Notes: generated by a model from the letters alone, not told the origin. Positions 38,731 through 46,769 are shown, counted from the first letter of the stretch. The stretch is DNA of 64,000 nt from JAGWRI01 sp035700805 (GCA_035700805.1 DASSOG010000050.1:27731-91730); one strand, 5' to 3'. Made by a program: numbers and translations.

Positions 38731-39729
38731 GTGCGCTTCGTCGACAACCACGGCATCACCGACGCGCATGTGAACCTGGCGCTGGAAGAACACGTCCTGC
38801 GCAACGCGCCCGGTGACGACGACATCCTGCTGTTCTACATCAATGCGCCTTCCATTATCATCGGGCGCAACCAGAACACCGTCGAGGAGATCAACTCCGA
38901 CGTGGTTGCCGACCGCGGCGTCCAGGTGGTACGCCGCATCTCCGGTGGCGGGGCCGTCTATCATGACCTCGGTAACCTGAACTTCAGCTTCATGACGCGC
39001 GACGTGCAGGGGCGGTTCAACCGATACGACAAGTTCAACCGCCCCGTCGTCGAGGTCCTCAACGCCCTGGGCGTGCCCGCCGAGCTGGGCGGCCGCAATG
39101 ACATCCTGGCTGACGGCCGCAAGATTTCCGGCAATGCGCAGTTCGCCACGGCCACGCGCATGTTCAGCCACGGCACGCTCCTCTTTGACTCCAACCTGGA
39201 CGACGTGACGGCCGCCCTGCGACCGCGCCCGGGCAAGATCGAGTCCAAGGGGGTGAAGTCCATCCGCAGCCGGGTGGCCAACATCAGCGAGTTCCTGCAC
39301 GCGCCCATCTCCGTGGAAGAACTCCGCGAGCGGATCATCGAGCAGATCTTCGGCACGCGCGACCGCGCCCGCATTCCCCAGGTGGAACTCGGCGAAGCCG
39401 ACTGGAATGCCGTGCACGAGCTGGTGGCGCGCAAGTACGGCGCGTGGGAATGGAATTACGGCGAGAACCCGCCGGCCGCAGTCCAGCGCGCTCAGCGCTT
39501 CCCCGCGGGCGAGATTGACGTGCGCCTCGAACTGCAGAACGGCACCATCTCGGCCATCCGCATCTTTGGCGACTTCATGGGTCGCCGGGAAGTGCGGGAG
39601 CTGGAAGAACGGCTGCGCGGCGCGCGCTATCAGCGTACGGCTATTGCGGCAGCGCTGGCCGGCTGCGAGCTCCGTGATTACTTCGGCGAGATTCCGACCC
39701 AGGACGTGCTCGGCGTGCTCAGCGACTAG
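38731..39729 (+). CDS. lplA: Lipoate-protein ligase A
   Basis: The start is GTG 38731, seven bases after the AhpD-like stop. The 332-residue protein attaches lipoate to acceptor domains. Motifs include PSIIIGRNQNTVEEIN, VVRRISGGGAVYHDLGNLNFS and the conserved Lys-containing GGRNDILADGRKISGNAQ. RPRPGKIESKGVKSIRSRV closes the substrate site, and a C-terminal accessory domain follows (about 250-330). It belongs to the group that activates free lipoate with ATP. Its coupling to an AhpD-like gene suggests supply of lipoyl groups for antioxidant defence. Confidence 0.92.
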   Translation: MRFVDNHGITDAHVNLALEEHVLRNAPGDDDILLFYINAPSIIIGRNQNTVEEINSDVVADRGVQVVRRISGGGAVYHDLGNLNFSFMTRDVQGRFNRYDKFNRPVVEVLNALGVPAELGGRNDILADGRKISGNAQFATATRMFSHGTLLFDSNLDDVTAALRPRPGKIESKGVKSIRSRVANISEFLHAPISVEELRERIIEQIFGTRDRARIPQVELGEADWNAVHELVARKYGAWEWNYGENPPAAVQRAQRFPAGEIDVRLELQNGTISAIRIFGDFMGRREVRELEERLRGARYQRTAIAAALAGCELRDYFGEIPTQDVLGVLSD

Positions 39730-39935
39730 GCACCGCCCTCACGGACGGGCCCTCGCTCCTGTCCTCGCAGTCCCTTCAGCATACATCCATACCGTCCGTA
39801 TGCTCCGTATCCCGACTCATGGAGGCCCGGCTGCACAGCGGGGCCTCAACGCACCGCCAACCCCATTGGATACGCACACGACGGACGGCGACGGACTCTA
39901 CAGACAGCAATTTCTGAACACCGGTATTTCCCGGA

Positions 39936-40466
39936 TCAGGCCTTCGCCACCCGCCCGATGCGCACGCGCCACACTTCCGGCCCCTCCTCCAGCGCCTCCC
40001 AGGTGAATTCACCCTTGTGCTCGGCGTCAAACTGGTACCAGAGCGGCTTGGGGTCGTGGTCATTGATGATCACGTAAGTCTCCCCGACAGGCAGCGCAGC
40101 ATAGGTGTCAAAGATGATCTCGTGACGTCGCTTCGGCGTCTCGGGACGCAGTTCGATGACTCGTTCCTCGGATGGCATGGCGGCTCCTGATTGCGGCGGT
40201 GGGTCCTGCGCCCCGAGATCCGCTTCGAGGCGCGCGAGAAAGTGCATCACGCCGTTGATCCGCTCGGCGTCGTCGGGGTGCGTCTGCCACAAGACCGACC
40301 AGCCCTCGGTCGCGATGTGCATGGCGTCCGTCGGCCGGCCCGCCTTGCCCAGTTGGCGACACGCCTTCACAAAGGCGCGGGTGAGCGCGCTCACCACCCC
40401 CGACTCGGCGCTGGCTTCGGTGCGTGCTTCCGTGTGCCCCGCTGAGGGCGACTTGTCGGCGGACAT
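39936..40466 (-). CDS. DUF2249-domain protein
   Basis: The 176-residue protein starts at ATG 40466 behind AGGAG. The first 85 residues are helical and charged (ARAFVKACRQLGKAG-like). The C-terminal part (about 100-175) is a DUF2249 domain: ELRPETPKRRHEIIFDTYAALPVGETY, then INDHDPKPLWYQF and WEALEEGPEVWRVRIGRV. The DPKPLxYQF motif is the family hallmark. It is a second DUF2249 gene in 6 kb, and it is divergent from the probable selenoprotein gene (213 bases between starts). Function is unknown; context and family point to redox or NO biology. Confidence 0.85.
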   Translation of the reverse strand: MSADKSPSAGHTEARTEASAESGVVSALTRAFVKACRQLGKAGRPTDAMHIATEGWSVLWQTHPDDAERINGVMHFLARLEADLGAQDPPPQSGAAMPSEERVIELRPETPKRRHEIIFDTYAALPVGETYVIINDHDPKPLWYQFDAEHKGEFTWEALEEGPEVWRVRIGRVAKA

Positions 40467-40509
40467 GCTGAAGACTCTCCTGATGCAAACGCCGGGCCAA
40501 TCGGGAATG

Positions 40510-40614
40510 CTACCGAGCGGCCAGCCAGGCTACCAGCCCGCCTGTTCGCGGAGCAGCCCGCGAAGCCTCAGCCAGGCGAGCCCACTTGTCCGCGATGCGC
40601 AGCTTCGCTGACAT
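40510..40614 (-). CDS. Possible 34-residue small protein
   Basis: An open frame of 34 codons starts at ATG 40614 and ends at 40510, in the gap between the DUF2249 and DsbA-like starts. The predicted product is basic and helical (begins MSAKLRIADKWARLAEAS). Codon choice is like that of its neighbours. No good ribosome-binding site is seen, and it overlaps the presumed promoter area of the plus-strand DsbA-like gene. It could be chance coding; treat as speculative. Confidence 0.2.
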   Translation of the reverse strand: MSAKLRIADKWARLAEASRAAPRTGGLVAWLAAR

Positions 40615-40679
40615 GCGGTTGACTCTGCGAGGTCACGGTACGCATCATGCATACGCTGGAACTCACTCAGGAGATCATC

Positions 40680-41378
40680 GTGACCACCGCACGCCTGCCC
40701 GAAATCTGGGAGTGGGCCGAGTACTATTGACCCTGGTGCTATATCGCGGCCGTGCGCCTGCGACAGATAGAACCGGAGTACGAAGGGCGCGTGCGGGTAC
40801 GCACGCGCGCGTTTCCGCTTGAGCTGTTCGGGCGCCCGGCGGCTCCACGCGGCCTGCTCACCGAAGAGTGGTGGGTGGCGGCCGTGCAGGAACCCGCGGC
40901 AAAGTTCTCGGCGTTCACGCACGACGACTGGCCCACCACCACCCTGCCGGCCTTCATGGCCGTGCACGCGGTGGAGAAGACCGATGCGCACCTGGCGCAC
41001 CTGCTCGACTTCCGCATCCGTGAGGCATTCTTTGCCGAGAGCCGCAACATCGGCAAGCCGGATGTCATCCTGGACCTCGTGCGCGAAGCGGGCGGCGACG
41101 TGCCGCTCGTGGAACGCGCGCTCCGCGATGACTCGGTCCGTGAGGCCGTGCGCGCTGAGTGGGACCGCGGCCGCAAGGAGTTTGGCGTGCGCGGCACTCC
41201 CACGCTCATGCTGGAAGACAAGACGCGGCTCCACCTGCCGATCGCCGAACCCCGGGCCAAGGATGGCCACATCATCTCGATCGGCGCAATCACCTGCATT
41301 GGAGATGCGTGCCGCGAGGCCACTCGCCAGCTCTTCGAACAGGCCCTCCACCCGCGGCCCGCGGCCGATTCACCCTGA
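40680..41378 (+). CDS. DsbA-family thiol-disulfide oxidoreductase, probable selenoprotein (UPWC)
   Basis: GTG 40680 is preceded by AGGAG at six bases and opens a frame with TGA at 40728-40730 as codon 17. Reading TGA as selenocysteine gives EYY-U-PWCYIAA, exactly where relatives have EYYCPWC. The 232-residue protein then continues without a stop. It has the DsbA/2-hydroxychromene-isomerase-like layout: the redox motif near residue 17, a helical insert (EEWWVAAVQEP), and the cis-Pro loop FGVRGTPTLML near residue 176. Annotation software would start this gene at GTG 40752 and lose the active site. A simple nonsense change of TGC to TGA is the alternative. However, the stem-loop at 40739-40770 fits the bacterial SECIS model. 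No sel genes are in the window. Confidence 0.75.
40739..40770 (+). promoter_or_regulatory. Candidate bacterial SECIS element
   Basis: The lower stem is CTAT (40739-40742) with ATAG (40767-40770). After a small internal loop, TCGCGGC (40744-40750) pairs with GCC (40756-40758) and GCGA (40760-40763), leaving U at 40759 bulged. The 5-base loop CGTGC has a G in its first two bases and starts 20 bases after the TGA. These values lie within the published bSECIS consensus (loop 3-14 bases, 16-37 bases from UGA to loop). A bulged U is also part of the E. coli fdhF element. Confidence 0.65.
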
Positions 41379-41380
41379 TG

Positions 41381-42373
41381 CTACTCGGCGGGCGCTGACG
41401 GAATGCCTATTTCCCCGCGAGTCTCCAGCCGGGCCAGCAACAGGTGGAAATACAGCATCCCCTGATACGCGCCCAGCGTCTCCAGCAGCGGTTCCATCTC
41501 CAGCGCCTCCTGCCCCGCCGCGAGCGCCAGGTTCCGCGCCACCCCCGAGTCATTCATGGGGAATACGTCCAGCCGCCCGAACCCGCGCAGCAGGATCACC
41601 GAGGCCGTCCACGGGCCAATGCCCTTGATGGCGCGGAGCAGTTCCGCCGCCTCAGCGCTGGACCGGCTCTCCACCAACGCCTCACTGAGCGCGCCCGACG
41701 CAATCGCTTCGCCCGCGCGGCGCAGGGTGGACACCTTACCTTGGCTGAGCCCCAGCGCGCGCAGCGCGTCGTCCGGCTCGGCCAGCACCCGCTCTGCATC
41801 TGGAAACAAGTAAAGCCTGGTGCCTCGGCTCTCCACCGGGGTGCCGCAGGCCAGGATCATGCGCCGCACCACGGAACTGGCCGCGTGCAGGCTCACCTGC
41901 TGGAAGACAATCGCGTTGACAAACGCCTCCCAAAGTGAGCGATAGCGGGGCGGACGCAACCCGCGCAGCCGACGAGCCAGCGGTTGAAGCCACGGCACGC
42001 CCGCCGACGACCGTGCAAACTCGCGCACGTCGCTGTCCACGCCAAGGGTGCGACGCACCAGCGCGCGCGCGTCCTCATGCTCGGCGCCCGTGCAGGGCCC
42101 GCCGTCCACCTCCACGGCGAGCGTCCTGCGATCCGGCTGGGAGACCCGGATCACCAGGGGGCCGCGCGCCCCTGTGTACGCATGGAGATATTCTTTCTCA
42201 GATGTGTACACGTCCACCAGGTTCGACGGCAGGCGCCGCAGGGCACTCACCGTGAGATCCAGGCGAAACGGCTGATCCAGCCCGATCTCAAACGACGAAG
42301 GCGCGCGCGCCGGTCCGCCGGCGGCGCCAGCGGTGCCAGCGGTGCCAGCGGTGCCACGCAAGGGAGTCACCAC
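41381..42373 (-). CDS. DNA-3-methyladenine glycosylase-like (AlkA/HhH-GPD) protein
   Basis: The 330-residue protein removes alkylated bases in base-excision repair. The helix-hairpin-helix is AIKGIGPWTASVILLRG near residue 250. The catalytic Asp is in the DVFPMNDSGVARN stretch (AlkA has DVFLPDD here). The first 100 residues match the AlkA N-terminal domain, and a FVNAIVFQQVSLHAAS segment starts the HhH core. The start GTG 42373 follows the PEP-mutase gene stop by three bases, indicating an operon. The N-terminus is a low-complexity Gly/Thr/Ala run coded by a 9-base repeat, which may mark a false extension; ATG alternatives are not present in the conserved part. Confidence 0.85.
   Translation of the reverse strand: MVTPLRGTAGTAGTAGAAGGPARAPSSFEIGLDQPFRLDLTVSALRRLPSNLVDVYTSEKEYLHAYTGARGPLVIRVSQPDRRTLAVEVDGGPCTGAEHEDARALVRRTLGVDSDVREFARSSAGVPWLQPLARRLRGLRPPRYRSLWEAFVNAIVFQQVSLHAASSVVRRMILACGTPVESRGTRLYLFPDAERVLAEPDDALRALGLSQGKVSTLRRAGEAIASGALSEALVESRSSAEAAELLRAIKGIGPWTASVILLRGFGRLDVFPMNDSGVARNLALAAGQEALEMEPLLETLGAYQGMLYFHLLLARLETRGEIGIPSAPAE
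42326..42352 (-). repeat. Three tandem copies of a 9-bp unit
   Basis: The unit GCCAGCGGT occurs three times in a row, with a partial fourth, on the plus strand. In the minus-strand AlkA-like frame it encodes a GTA-type tripeptide repeat at the N-terminus. Copy number could vary between strains by slippage. Confidence 0.8.
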
Positions 42374-42376
42374 CGC

Positions 42377-43162
42377 CTACCAGCCGGCCGTCGGATTGCT
42401 GGACTGTAATACCGAGAAGTCGCCCGTGTCCCGAATGGCCGTCGCAGCGTGCACCAGCGCATCGGCCGCAATCCAGGTGAGCCCACCCCCCACGCTCAGG
42501 CGTCGCGCGCCGGCCTCGGCCAGTTGCGGCACCGTGAACATCCGCCGCGCCAGCACATTCACCGGCTTCGACACCGCCTGGCACACCCGCCGCACCGCAT
42601 CGAGCGTCGCCAGCCCCGGCGCGAACAGCACGTCCGCCCCCGCGCGCTCAAAGGCCTGCAGGCGCGCGATGGTGTCGTCCAGGTCGTCGTGTCCGTGCAC
42701 ATGATTTTCCGCGCGCGCGGTGAACGTGAATGGAAAGTGCAGCGCCCGAGCCGCCTCAACCGCAGCCGTCACCCGCTCCACCGCAAGCGGCAGCTCGTAG
42801 ATGAAGCCCCCGGCGCGGTCCCAGTCCTCGATGGAACCACCCACGGCCCCCGCGGCCGCGATGCGTCGGACGGCCGCCGCGGCGCGCTCCGGCTGGGCGC
42901 CATACCCGTTTTCCATATCCACGGAGATGGGGAGGTCGGTCGCTTCGGCCAGGCGCGTGACGTGTGTGGCCACGTCATTCAGCGTGGCGCCCCCATCCTG
43001 CCGGCCCAGCGTGAACGCGAACCCCGACGACGTCGTGGCCAGCGCCTTGAAGCCCAGCGACTCCAGCAGCCGGGCACTGCCCACATCCCATGGATTCGGG
43101 ATCACGAATGTCGGACCTGCGTGCAGTGCGCGAAATGCGGCGCCCTTTTCCTGTTGATTCAT
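42377..43162 (-). CDS. Isocitrate lyase / PEP-mutase family enzyme
   Basis: The 261-residue TIM-barrel protein belongs to the ICL/PEP mutase superfamily. It has the family start FVIPNPWDVGSARLLE and the Mg-binding SVDMENGYG (metal Asp/Glu). GGSIEDWDR and FTFTARAENHVHG carry further active-site residues, and VNVLARRMFTVPQLAEAGARR is typical. The classical lyase KKCGH motif is absent, which argues against isocitrate or methylisocitrate lyase. It is more like oxaloacetate decarboxylase or PEP mutase-like enzymes of unknown substrate. It lies just upstream of the AlkA-like gene (3 bases). Confidence 0.85.
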   Translation of the reverse strand: MNQQEKGAAFRALHAGPTFVIPNPWDVGSARLLESLGFKALATTSSGFAFTLGRQDGGATLNDVATHVTRLAEATDLPISVDMENGYGAQPERAAAAVRRIAAAGAVGGSIEDWDRAGGFIYELPLAVERVTAAVEAARALHFPFTFTARAENHVHGHDDLDDTIARLQAFERAGADVLFAPGLATLDAVRRVCQAVSKPVNVLARRMFTVPQLAEAGARRLSVGGGLTWIAADALVHAATAIRDTGDFSVLQSSNPTAGW

Positions 43163-43311
43163 CGGTCACCTCGTGGCCTGGGATGCAAAGGCCTTCCCAT
43201 TCATGCTAATGCCTCGCCGCCGGACTGTGCAGCCGAGGTTCCCGAATACCGTTCAGGCGACGGCGCCAGCGCGACCGCGCCAGCGCGACAGGATGGACCG
43301 CGCGCGCCAAC

Positions 43312-45333
43312 CTACCGCAGCATGAACCCCAGCCGGAACGTGCGCCCGGGCTGCACCAGCCCGCACTGATCATAGACCGCGACGTCCGCCACGTTGTCCA
43401 CCGACACGAGCGCCCGCAGCGACTGGAAGAGCCCGCTCTTCAGGGTGAACCAGCGCTCGAACGCCACGTCGGATTCCACGCGGGCGGGCAGCGCCCCTTC
43501 AGTGCCGGTGGAGCCGTTCAGGCAGTACTGCGTGCCGGTGTACCGCGCATTGATGGTCCCTCGCAGGGCAAGGGGCATCGGCACGCCCAGTTCGAGCGTC
43601 CCGCGCTGTTCGGGGTTGTTCTCCGCGTGGTGCGCCCCGAGGCCCGCCATCTGGTCCCTGATGGTGATCTGCTGCACCAGCGCATCCCCTGAAAGGGAGA
43701 TGGCCCGCGCACCCGGCCCGAAGGTGTAGCTCCCCAGCATCTCAATGCCGAAACTCTCAATATGATCGCGGTTCACGCGCCGGAACAGCGACGTGGGAGG
43801 GGGTGACGGGTTGGGAACCGTGGTGCGGACCACGGCATCGCGCAGGTCGTGCCGGAACGCCGTGAACCCGAACACCGCTCGACCGTCGGCCGGCGTAGTG
43901 ACGTGCCAGGTGAGTCCACCCTCGATTCCGAGCAGCGTCTCCGGCTTGAGGCCCGGGTTCGGCTGGAAGCGGTTGGCCGCGCCGGAGTAGAGTTCGCGCA
44001 GCGCGGGAAAGCGCGAGCGCTGGCTGGCGCTCGCGTGCAGCAGCAGCGACGGGCTCAGGACTCGGCTGGCGCCCACGCGCCAGCCCATCGCGTCTATTGG
44101 AGGCTGTCCCGGCGTGCGGCCACCGGTGCGTGGGGTGCTCGAGTGGTCCAGGGCGACCCCTGCCGCCAGCGAAGTCCCGCCTCCCACCGGCCACTGGAGT
44201 TCGGTGGCCGCGCTCCACAGCTTCTGCTGGAAGTTGGCAATCCCGCCCGACGTAGACTCGCGGTAGTCGATGGTGGACGTGGTGAAGGCCGCGCCGAGCG
44301 TTCCCGCTCCGAGCGTATGCGTGGCATGGACGCGCCCAGTGACGTCCCGCTCGTTCCCTTCTTCGCTCTCGTTCACGGTGGTGTACGTGCGGTCGGTGTA
44401 CATGTCTATGCGCATGGCGCCGGCGTTGACCCCAACGCTCGCGTCCACCGACGCGGTCCCGAACGGCGTGGCGATGATGCCGCTGGCCGCCGAGAGTCCC
44501 ACCACATAGCGCGAGTCATACGGATACCGCCACAGGCGCGGTGAAGGCTCCAGCTCTTCGGGTGGCACGCCGCGCTCCGCGTTGAACGCGGTCACGGTGA
44601 GGCCCAGCGATCTCCCGAGCGCGCCACGCCAGCGCAGCGCCGCAAAGCCGTCCGCGTGGTGCAGGTCGCTGTTGGTGCGCAGCCCGTCGTGCGCCGTGGG
44701 GTCAGGCGCCGAGCCGGGCAGTGGCACCCCCGCGCGGTCCCGGACACCCAGGCCGCCTTCTATGGAAAGTGACGGCGCCAGCACCCCGGCCCCACCCACC
44801 GTGGTGACCAGCGCGCCGGACCCATCCACGCTGCCTCCGATCCAGGCGTCGTTCGTCGTGGGCGCGTCATGGCGCACCTCGATCACGCCACCGATGGCGT
44901 TCGGCCCGTTGAGCAGGGAACCCAGCCCGCGGACCACCGTGATCGTGCTGCTGCCCGTGATCGGAATGAGCGAGGGATCGGTGCGATGGTCCCATCCCAG
45001 GGTGAGCGGCAGGCCGTCCAGCATCACCGCCACCTGCCGGGAATCGGAGCCGCGCACCGAGATCTCCGCCTGACCGCGCGAGTTTTCGCGCACCAGCACG
45101 AACGGCGACTCGCGCAGCGCCTCGTCCAGCAGCGGCGCCGGGGACGAGCGGAGTTCGTCGGTGCGCACGACGACGGCGCTGGCCCCGCCCGCCACGGCCG
45201 TGCTTCGCGCGGCGGTGACACGCACGGTCGTGAGCTGGACGCGGGTGGAGTCGGTCAGGCTGTCGGCCGCCACCTGGGCCATGGCCACGGCCGGGGAGAT
45301 GGCGAGCAGGGTGACGAGCTGGACGAGTCGCAT
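43312..45333 (-). CDS. TonB-dependent outer-membrane receptor
   Basis: ATG 45333 gives a signal peptide (MRLVQLVTLLAISPAVAMAQ). The 673-residue protein has a plug domain (about 45-155: LLDEALRESPFVLVREN, QVAVMLDGLPLTLG, ITVVRGLGSLLNGPNAIGGV). A 22-strand-type beta barrel follows, ending with the hydrophobic FRLGFMLR. The plug has clear DGLPL and GPNAIGGV motifs, typical of receptors for siderophores, vitamin B12 or copper. No carboxypeptidase-like N-terminal domain is present. No TonB or ExbB gene is near. It shares its upstream region with a TetR gene whose palindromic operator could control both. The ligand is unknown. Confidence 0.92.
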   Translation of the reverse strand: MRLVQLVTLLAISPAVAMAQVAADSLTDSTRVQLTTVRVTAARSTAVAGGASAVVVRTDELRSSPAPLLDEALRESPFVLVRENSRGQAEISVRGSDSRQVAVMLDGLPLTLGWDHRTDPSLIPITGSSTITVVRGLGSLLNGPNAIGGVIEVRHDAPTTNDAWIGGSVDGSGALVTTVGGAGVLAPSLSIEGGLGVRDRAGVPLPGSAPDPTAHDGLRTNSDLHHADGFAALRWRGALGRSLGLTVTAFNAERGVPPEELEPSPRLWRYPYDSRYVVGLSAASGIIATPFGTASVDASVGVNAGAMRIDMYTDRTYTTVNESEEGNERDVTGRVHATHTLGAGTLGAAFTTSTIDYRESTSGGIANFQQKLWSAATELQWPVGGGTSLAAGVALDHSSTPRTGGRTPGQPPIDAMGWRVGASRVLSPSLLLHASASQRSRFPALRELYSGAANRFQPNPGLKPETLLGIEGGLTWHVTTPADGRAVFGFTAFRHDLRDAVVRTTVPNPSPPPTSLFRRVNRDHIESFGIEMLGSYTFGPGARAISLSGDALVQQITIRDQMAGLGAHHAENNPEQRGTLELGVPMPLALRGTINARYTGTQYCLNGSTGTEGALPARVESDVAFERWFTLKSGLFQSLRALVSVDNVADVAVYDQCGLVQPGRTFRLGFMLR

Positions 45334-45481
45334 GGGTAGGGGCGTTGGAGGTGAGCGCATGCCGCACGCGGGCTGTCACGAACATTACTCAATCGGGTCC
45401 AGGACGAGCAGTCGGGAGGTCTCCCACCGGCAGACGAGCTCCGGGCGAGTCGATAGACGCGAGCTCGATTCGGGCGCATGA

Positions 45482-45510
45482 TTGCTTACATACCTACTGG
45501 TCGGTATCTT
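45482..45510 (+). promoter_or_regulatory. Promoter of the TetR gene with palindromic operator in its spacer
   Basis: TTGCTT (45482-45487), 17 bases, then TATCTT (45505-45510), six bases before ATG 45517, so the transcript should be leaderless. The spacer holds an 18-bp imperfect palindrome, ATACCTACTGGTCGGTAT (45490-45507), 7/9 matched between halves, of the kind TetR dimers bind. This predicts autorepression and possibly control of the divergent TonB receptor gene. Confidence 0.6.
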
Positions 45511-45516
45511 GTTGGC

Positions 45517-46158
45517 ATGCCCACCACGCAGACCGCCCGCTCCGACGCCACCAGGTCCCGCATCCTCGACGCCGCCTTCGCCCAGGTCTACATCCACGGC
45601 TTCCGCGCCGCGAGCCTCAACACCATCGTCGCCCAGGCCCAGGTCACCAAGGGCGCGCTCTTCCACCACTTCCCCGACAAGAAGACCCTGGGCTACGCCG
45701 TCGTGGACGAAGTCGTCGCACCACTCGTCCACCACCGCTGGCTGGCTCCGCTGGCTGACACCGACGACCCGGTCACCGCGCTGCAGCTCGGCTTCCGCGA
45801 GCACTCCGACGCCGATATCGCCAGCGGCAACTCCGCCCTCGGCTGCCCGCTCAACAACCTGGCCCAGGAGATGTCACCCCTGGACCCGGGCTTCAGGACC
45901 CGGCTCGACGCGCTGTATTCGACCTGGCGCCGTGCCCTCGCGGCCGCGCTCACGCGCGGCCAGCGCGCCGGCACCGTCCGCGCGGACCTCGACGCCGACG
46001 ACACCGCCGCCCTGGTGGTCCTCGCGCAAACCGGCATCTGGGGCGCGGGCAAGTCGTCCGGCAGGCCCGCCGTCATGCGCCAGGCCGCCCGCGCGTTCCA
46101 CGCATACCTCGAGACACTCCGGCCCCGGGCTCCCCGCGCGCCGGCAATCCACACCTGA
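45517..46158 (+). CDS. TetR-family transcriptional regulator
   Basis: The start ATG 45517 lies just beyond a palindromic operator. The 213-residue protein has the TetR N-terminal helix-turn-helix: ATRSRILDAAFAQVYIHGF, SLNTIVAQAQVTKGALFHHFPDKK. It has a ligand-binding C-terminal domain (about 75-205). The HHRWLAPLAD segment and the NSALGCPLNNLAQEMS stretch resemble TetR proteins that sense reactive electrophiles through Cys. It is followed after 12 bases by a DinB-family gene and is divergent from the TonB receptor. Autoregulation is likely; the ligand is unknown. Confidence 0.92.
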   Translation: MPTTQTARSDATRSRILDAAFAQVYIHGFRAASLNTIVAQAQVTKGALFHHFPDKKTLGYAVVDEVVAPLVHHRWLAPLADTDDPVTALQLGFREHSDADIASGNSALGCPLNNLAQEMSPLDPGFRTRLDALYSTWRRALAAALTRGQRAGTVRADLDADDTAALVVLAQTGIWGAGKSSGRPAVMRQAARAFHAYLETLRPRAPRAPAIHT

Positions 46159-46170
46159 CCTACCGTCCTC

Positions 46171-46674
46171 ATGTTCACCATCCACGACCTGCTCACCGAA
46201 CTCGACTACGAAGCCCCCACCACGCGCCAAGTCCTGGCCCGCGTGCCCGAAGCGCGCCTCGACTGGCGGCCCTATGAGAAATCCCTCACGCTTGGCCAGC
46301 TGGCCATGCACGTCGCCATCATCCCGGGCGCGATCGCCGAAATGTCCACGCAGCCGACCCTGGACGCGACCGTTCCCATCCCCCGGCCGACGGCGTCCAC
46401 CGTCGCCCAACTCGGGAAGACGCTCGACGACAGCCTGGCCAAGGCCCACGCGCTGCTCGGCGCCATGACCGATGCCGACCTCGCCAAGCCGTGGCGCGCC
46501 ATGGTGGGCAAGGAGGTGGTCCGGGAACTCTCGCGCGGGCAACTGCTCCGCTCGATGATGTTCAACCACTGGTACCACCATCGCGGCCAGCTCCTGGTGT
46601 ACCTGCGCGGCGCCGGAGCACTGGTGCCGGCGGTCTTCGGTCCCAGCGCGGACGAGAGCGCCCCGCCCCGCTGA
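46171..46674 (+). CDS. DinB-family protein
   Basis: The 167-residue protein has the DinB fold: LDWRPYEKSLTLGQLAMHVA with the first metal His, and FNHWYHHRGQLLVYLRGAG with the HxxxH pair. The ending VPAVFGPSADES is very similar to the DinB protein at 1999-2487. It starts 12 bases after the TetR gene and is probably co-transcribed and controlled by it. Such TetR/DinB pairs suggest a detoxification role, perhaps thiol-dependent, but no substrate is known. A GC-rich region with hairpins follows. Confidence 0.88.
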   Translation: MFTIHDLLTELDYEAPTTRQVLARVPEARLDWRPYEKSLTLGQLAMHVAIIPGAIAEMSTQPTLDATVPIPRPTASTVAQLGKTLDDSLAKAHALLGAMTDADLAKPWRAMVGKEVVRELSRGQLLRSMMFNHWYHHRGQLLVYLRGAGALVPAVFGPSADESAPPR

Positions 46675-46691
46675 CCGCCCGTGCGGGAGGG

Positions 46692-46721
46692 GGGGGGCCG
46701 CCCCCGCCGCGGCAGCCGCGG
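46692..46721 (+). terminator. GC-rich hairpin pair after the DinB gene
   Basis: A run of G followed by CCG and CCCCC (about 46693-46705) can form a 5-bp stem with a 3-base loop. Directly after it, CCGCGGCAGCCGCGG (46707-46721) forms a 6-bp stem. No T-run follows. It precedes the ArsR promoter and may separate the two units. Confidence 0.35.
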
Positions 46722-46733
46722 CGCCAGCCCCAC

Positions 46734-46764
46734 TTGCGCGACATTACACCCTAAGGTATAATGT
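46734..46764 (+). promoter_or_regulatory. Promoter of the ArsR gene with overlapping palindromic operator
   Basis: TTGCGC (46734-46739), 17 bases, then a perfect TATAAT (46757-46762). The palindrome ACATTACACC-CTAA-GGTATAATGT (46741-46764), matched at 9 of 10 positions, covers the spacer and the -10. This predicts that the ArsR-type repressor blocks its own transcription. GTG 46770 lies seven bases after the -10, so the transcript is predicted to be leaderless. Confidence 0.65.
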
Positions 46765-46769
46765 TTTCC

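Noticed and set aside
40728..40730. In-frame TGA as a simple nonsense mutation
   Set aside because: Kept only as an alternative: the TGA sits exactly at the redox Cys, the frame on both sides is intact, a Shine-Dalgarno site lies upstream, and a SECIS-like hairpin follows. Sequencing error cannot be excluded.
42377..43162. Isocitrate or methylisocitrate lyase
   Set aside because: The KKCGH catalytic motif is absent, so only the broader superfamily is supported.
45334..45480. Possible cobalamin riboswitch upstream of the TonB receptor
   Set aside because: A GGGAGACC stretch is present, but the rest of the conserved B12 core is not found in the 180 bases between the receptor and TetR starts.
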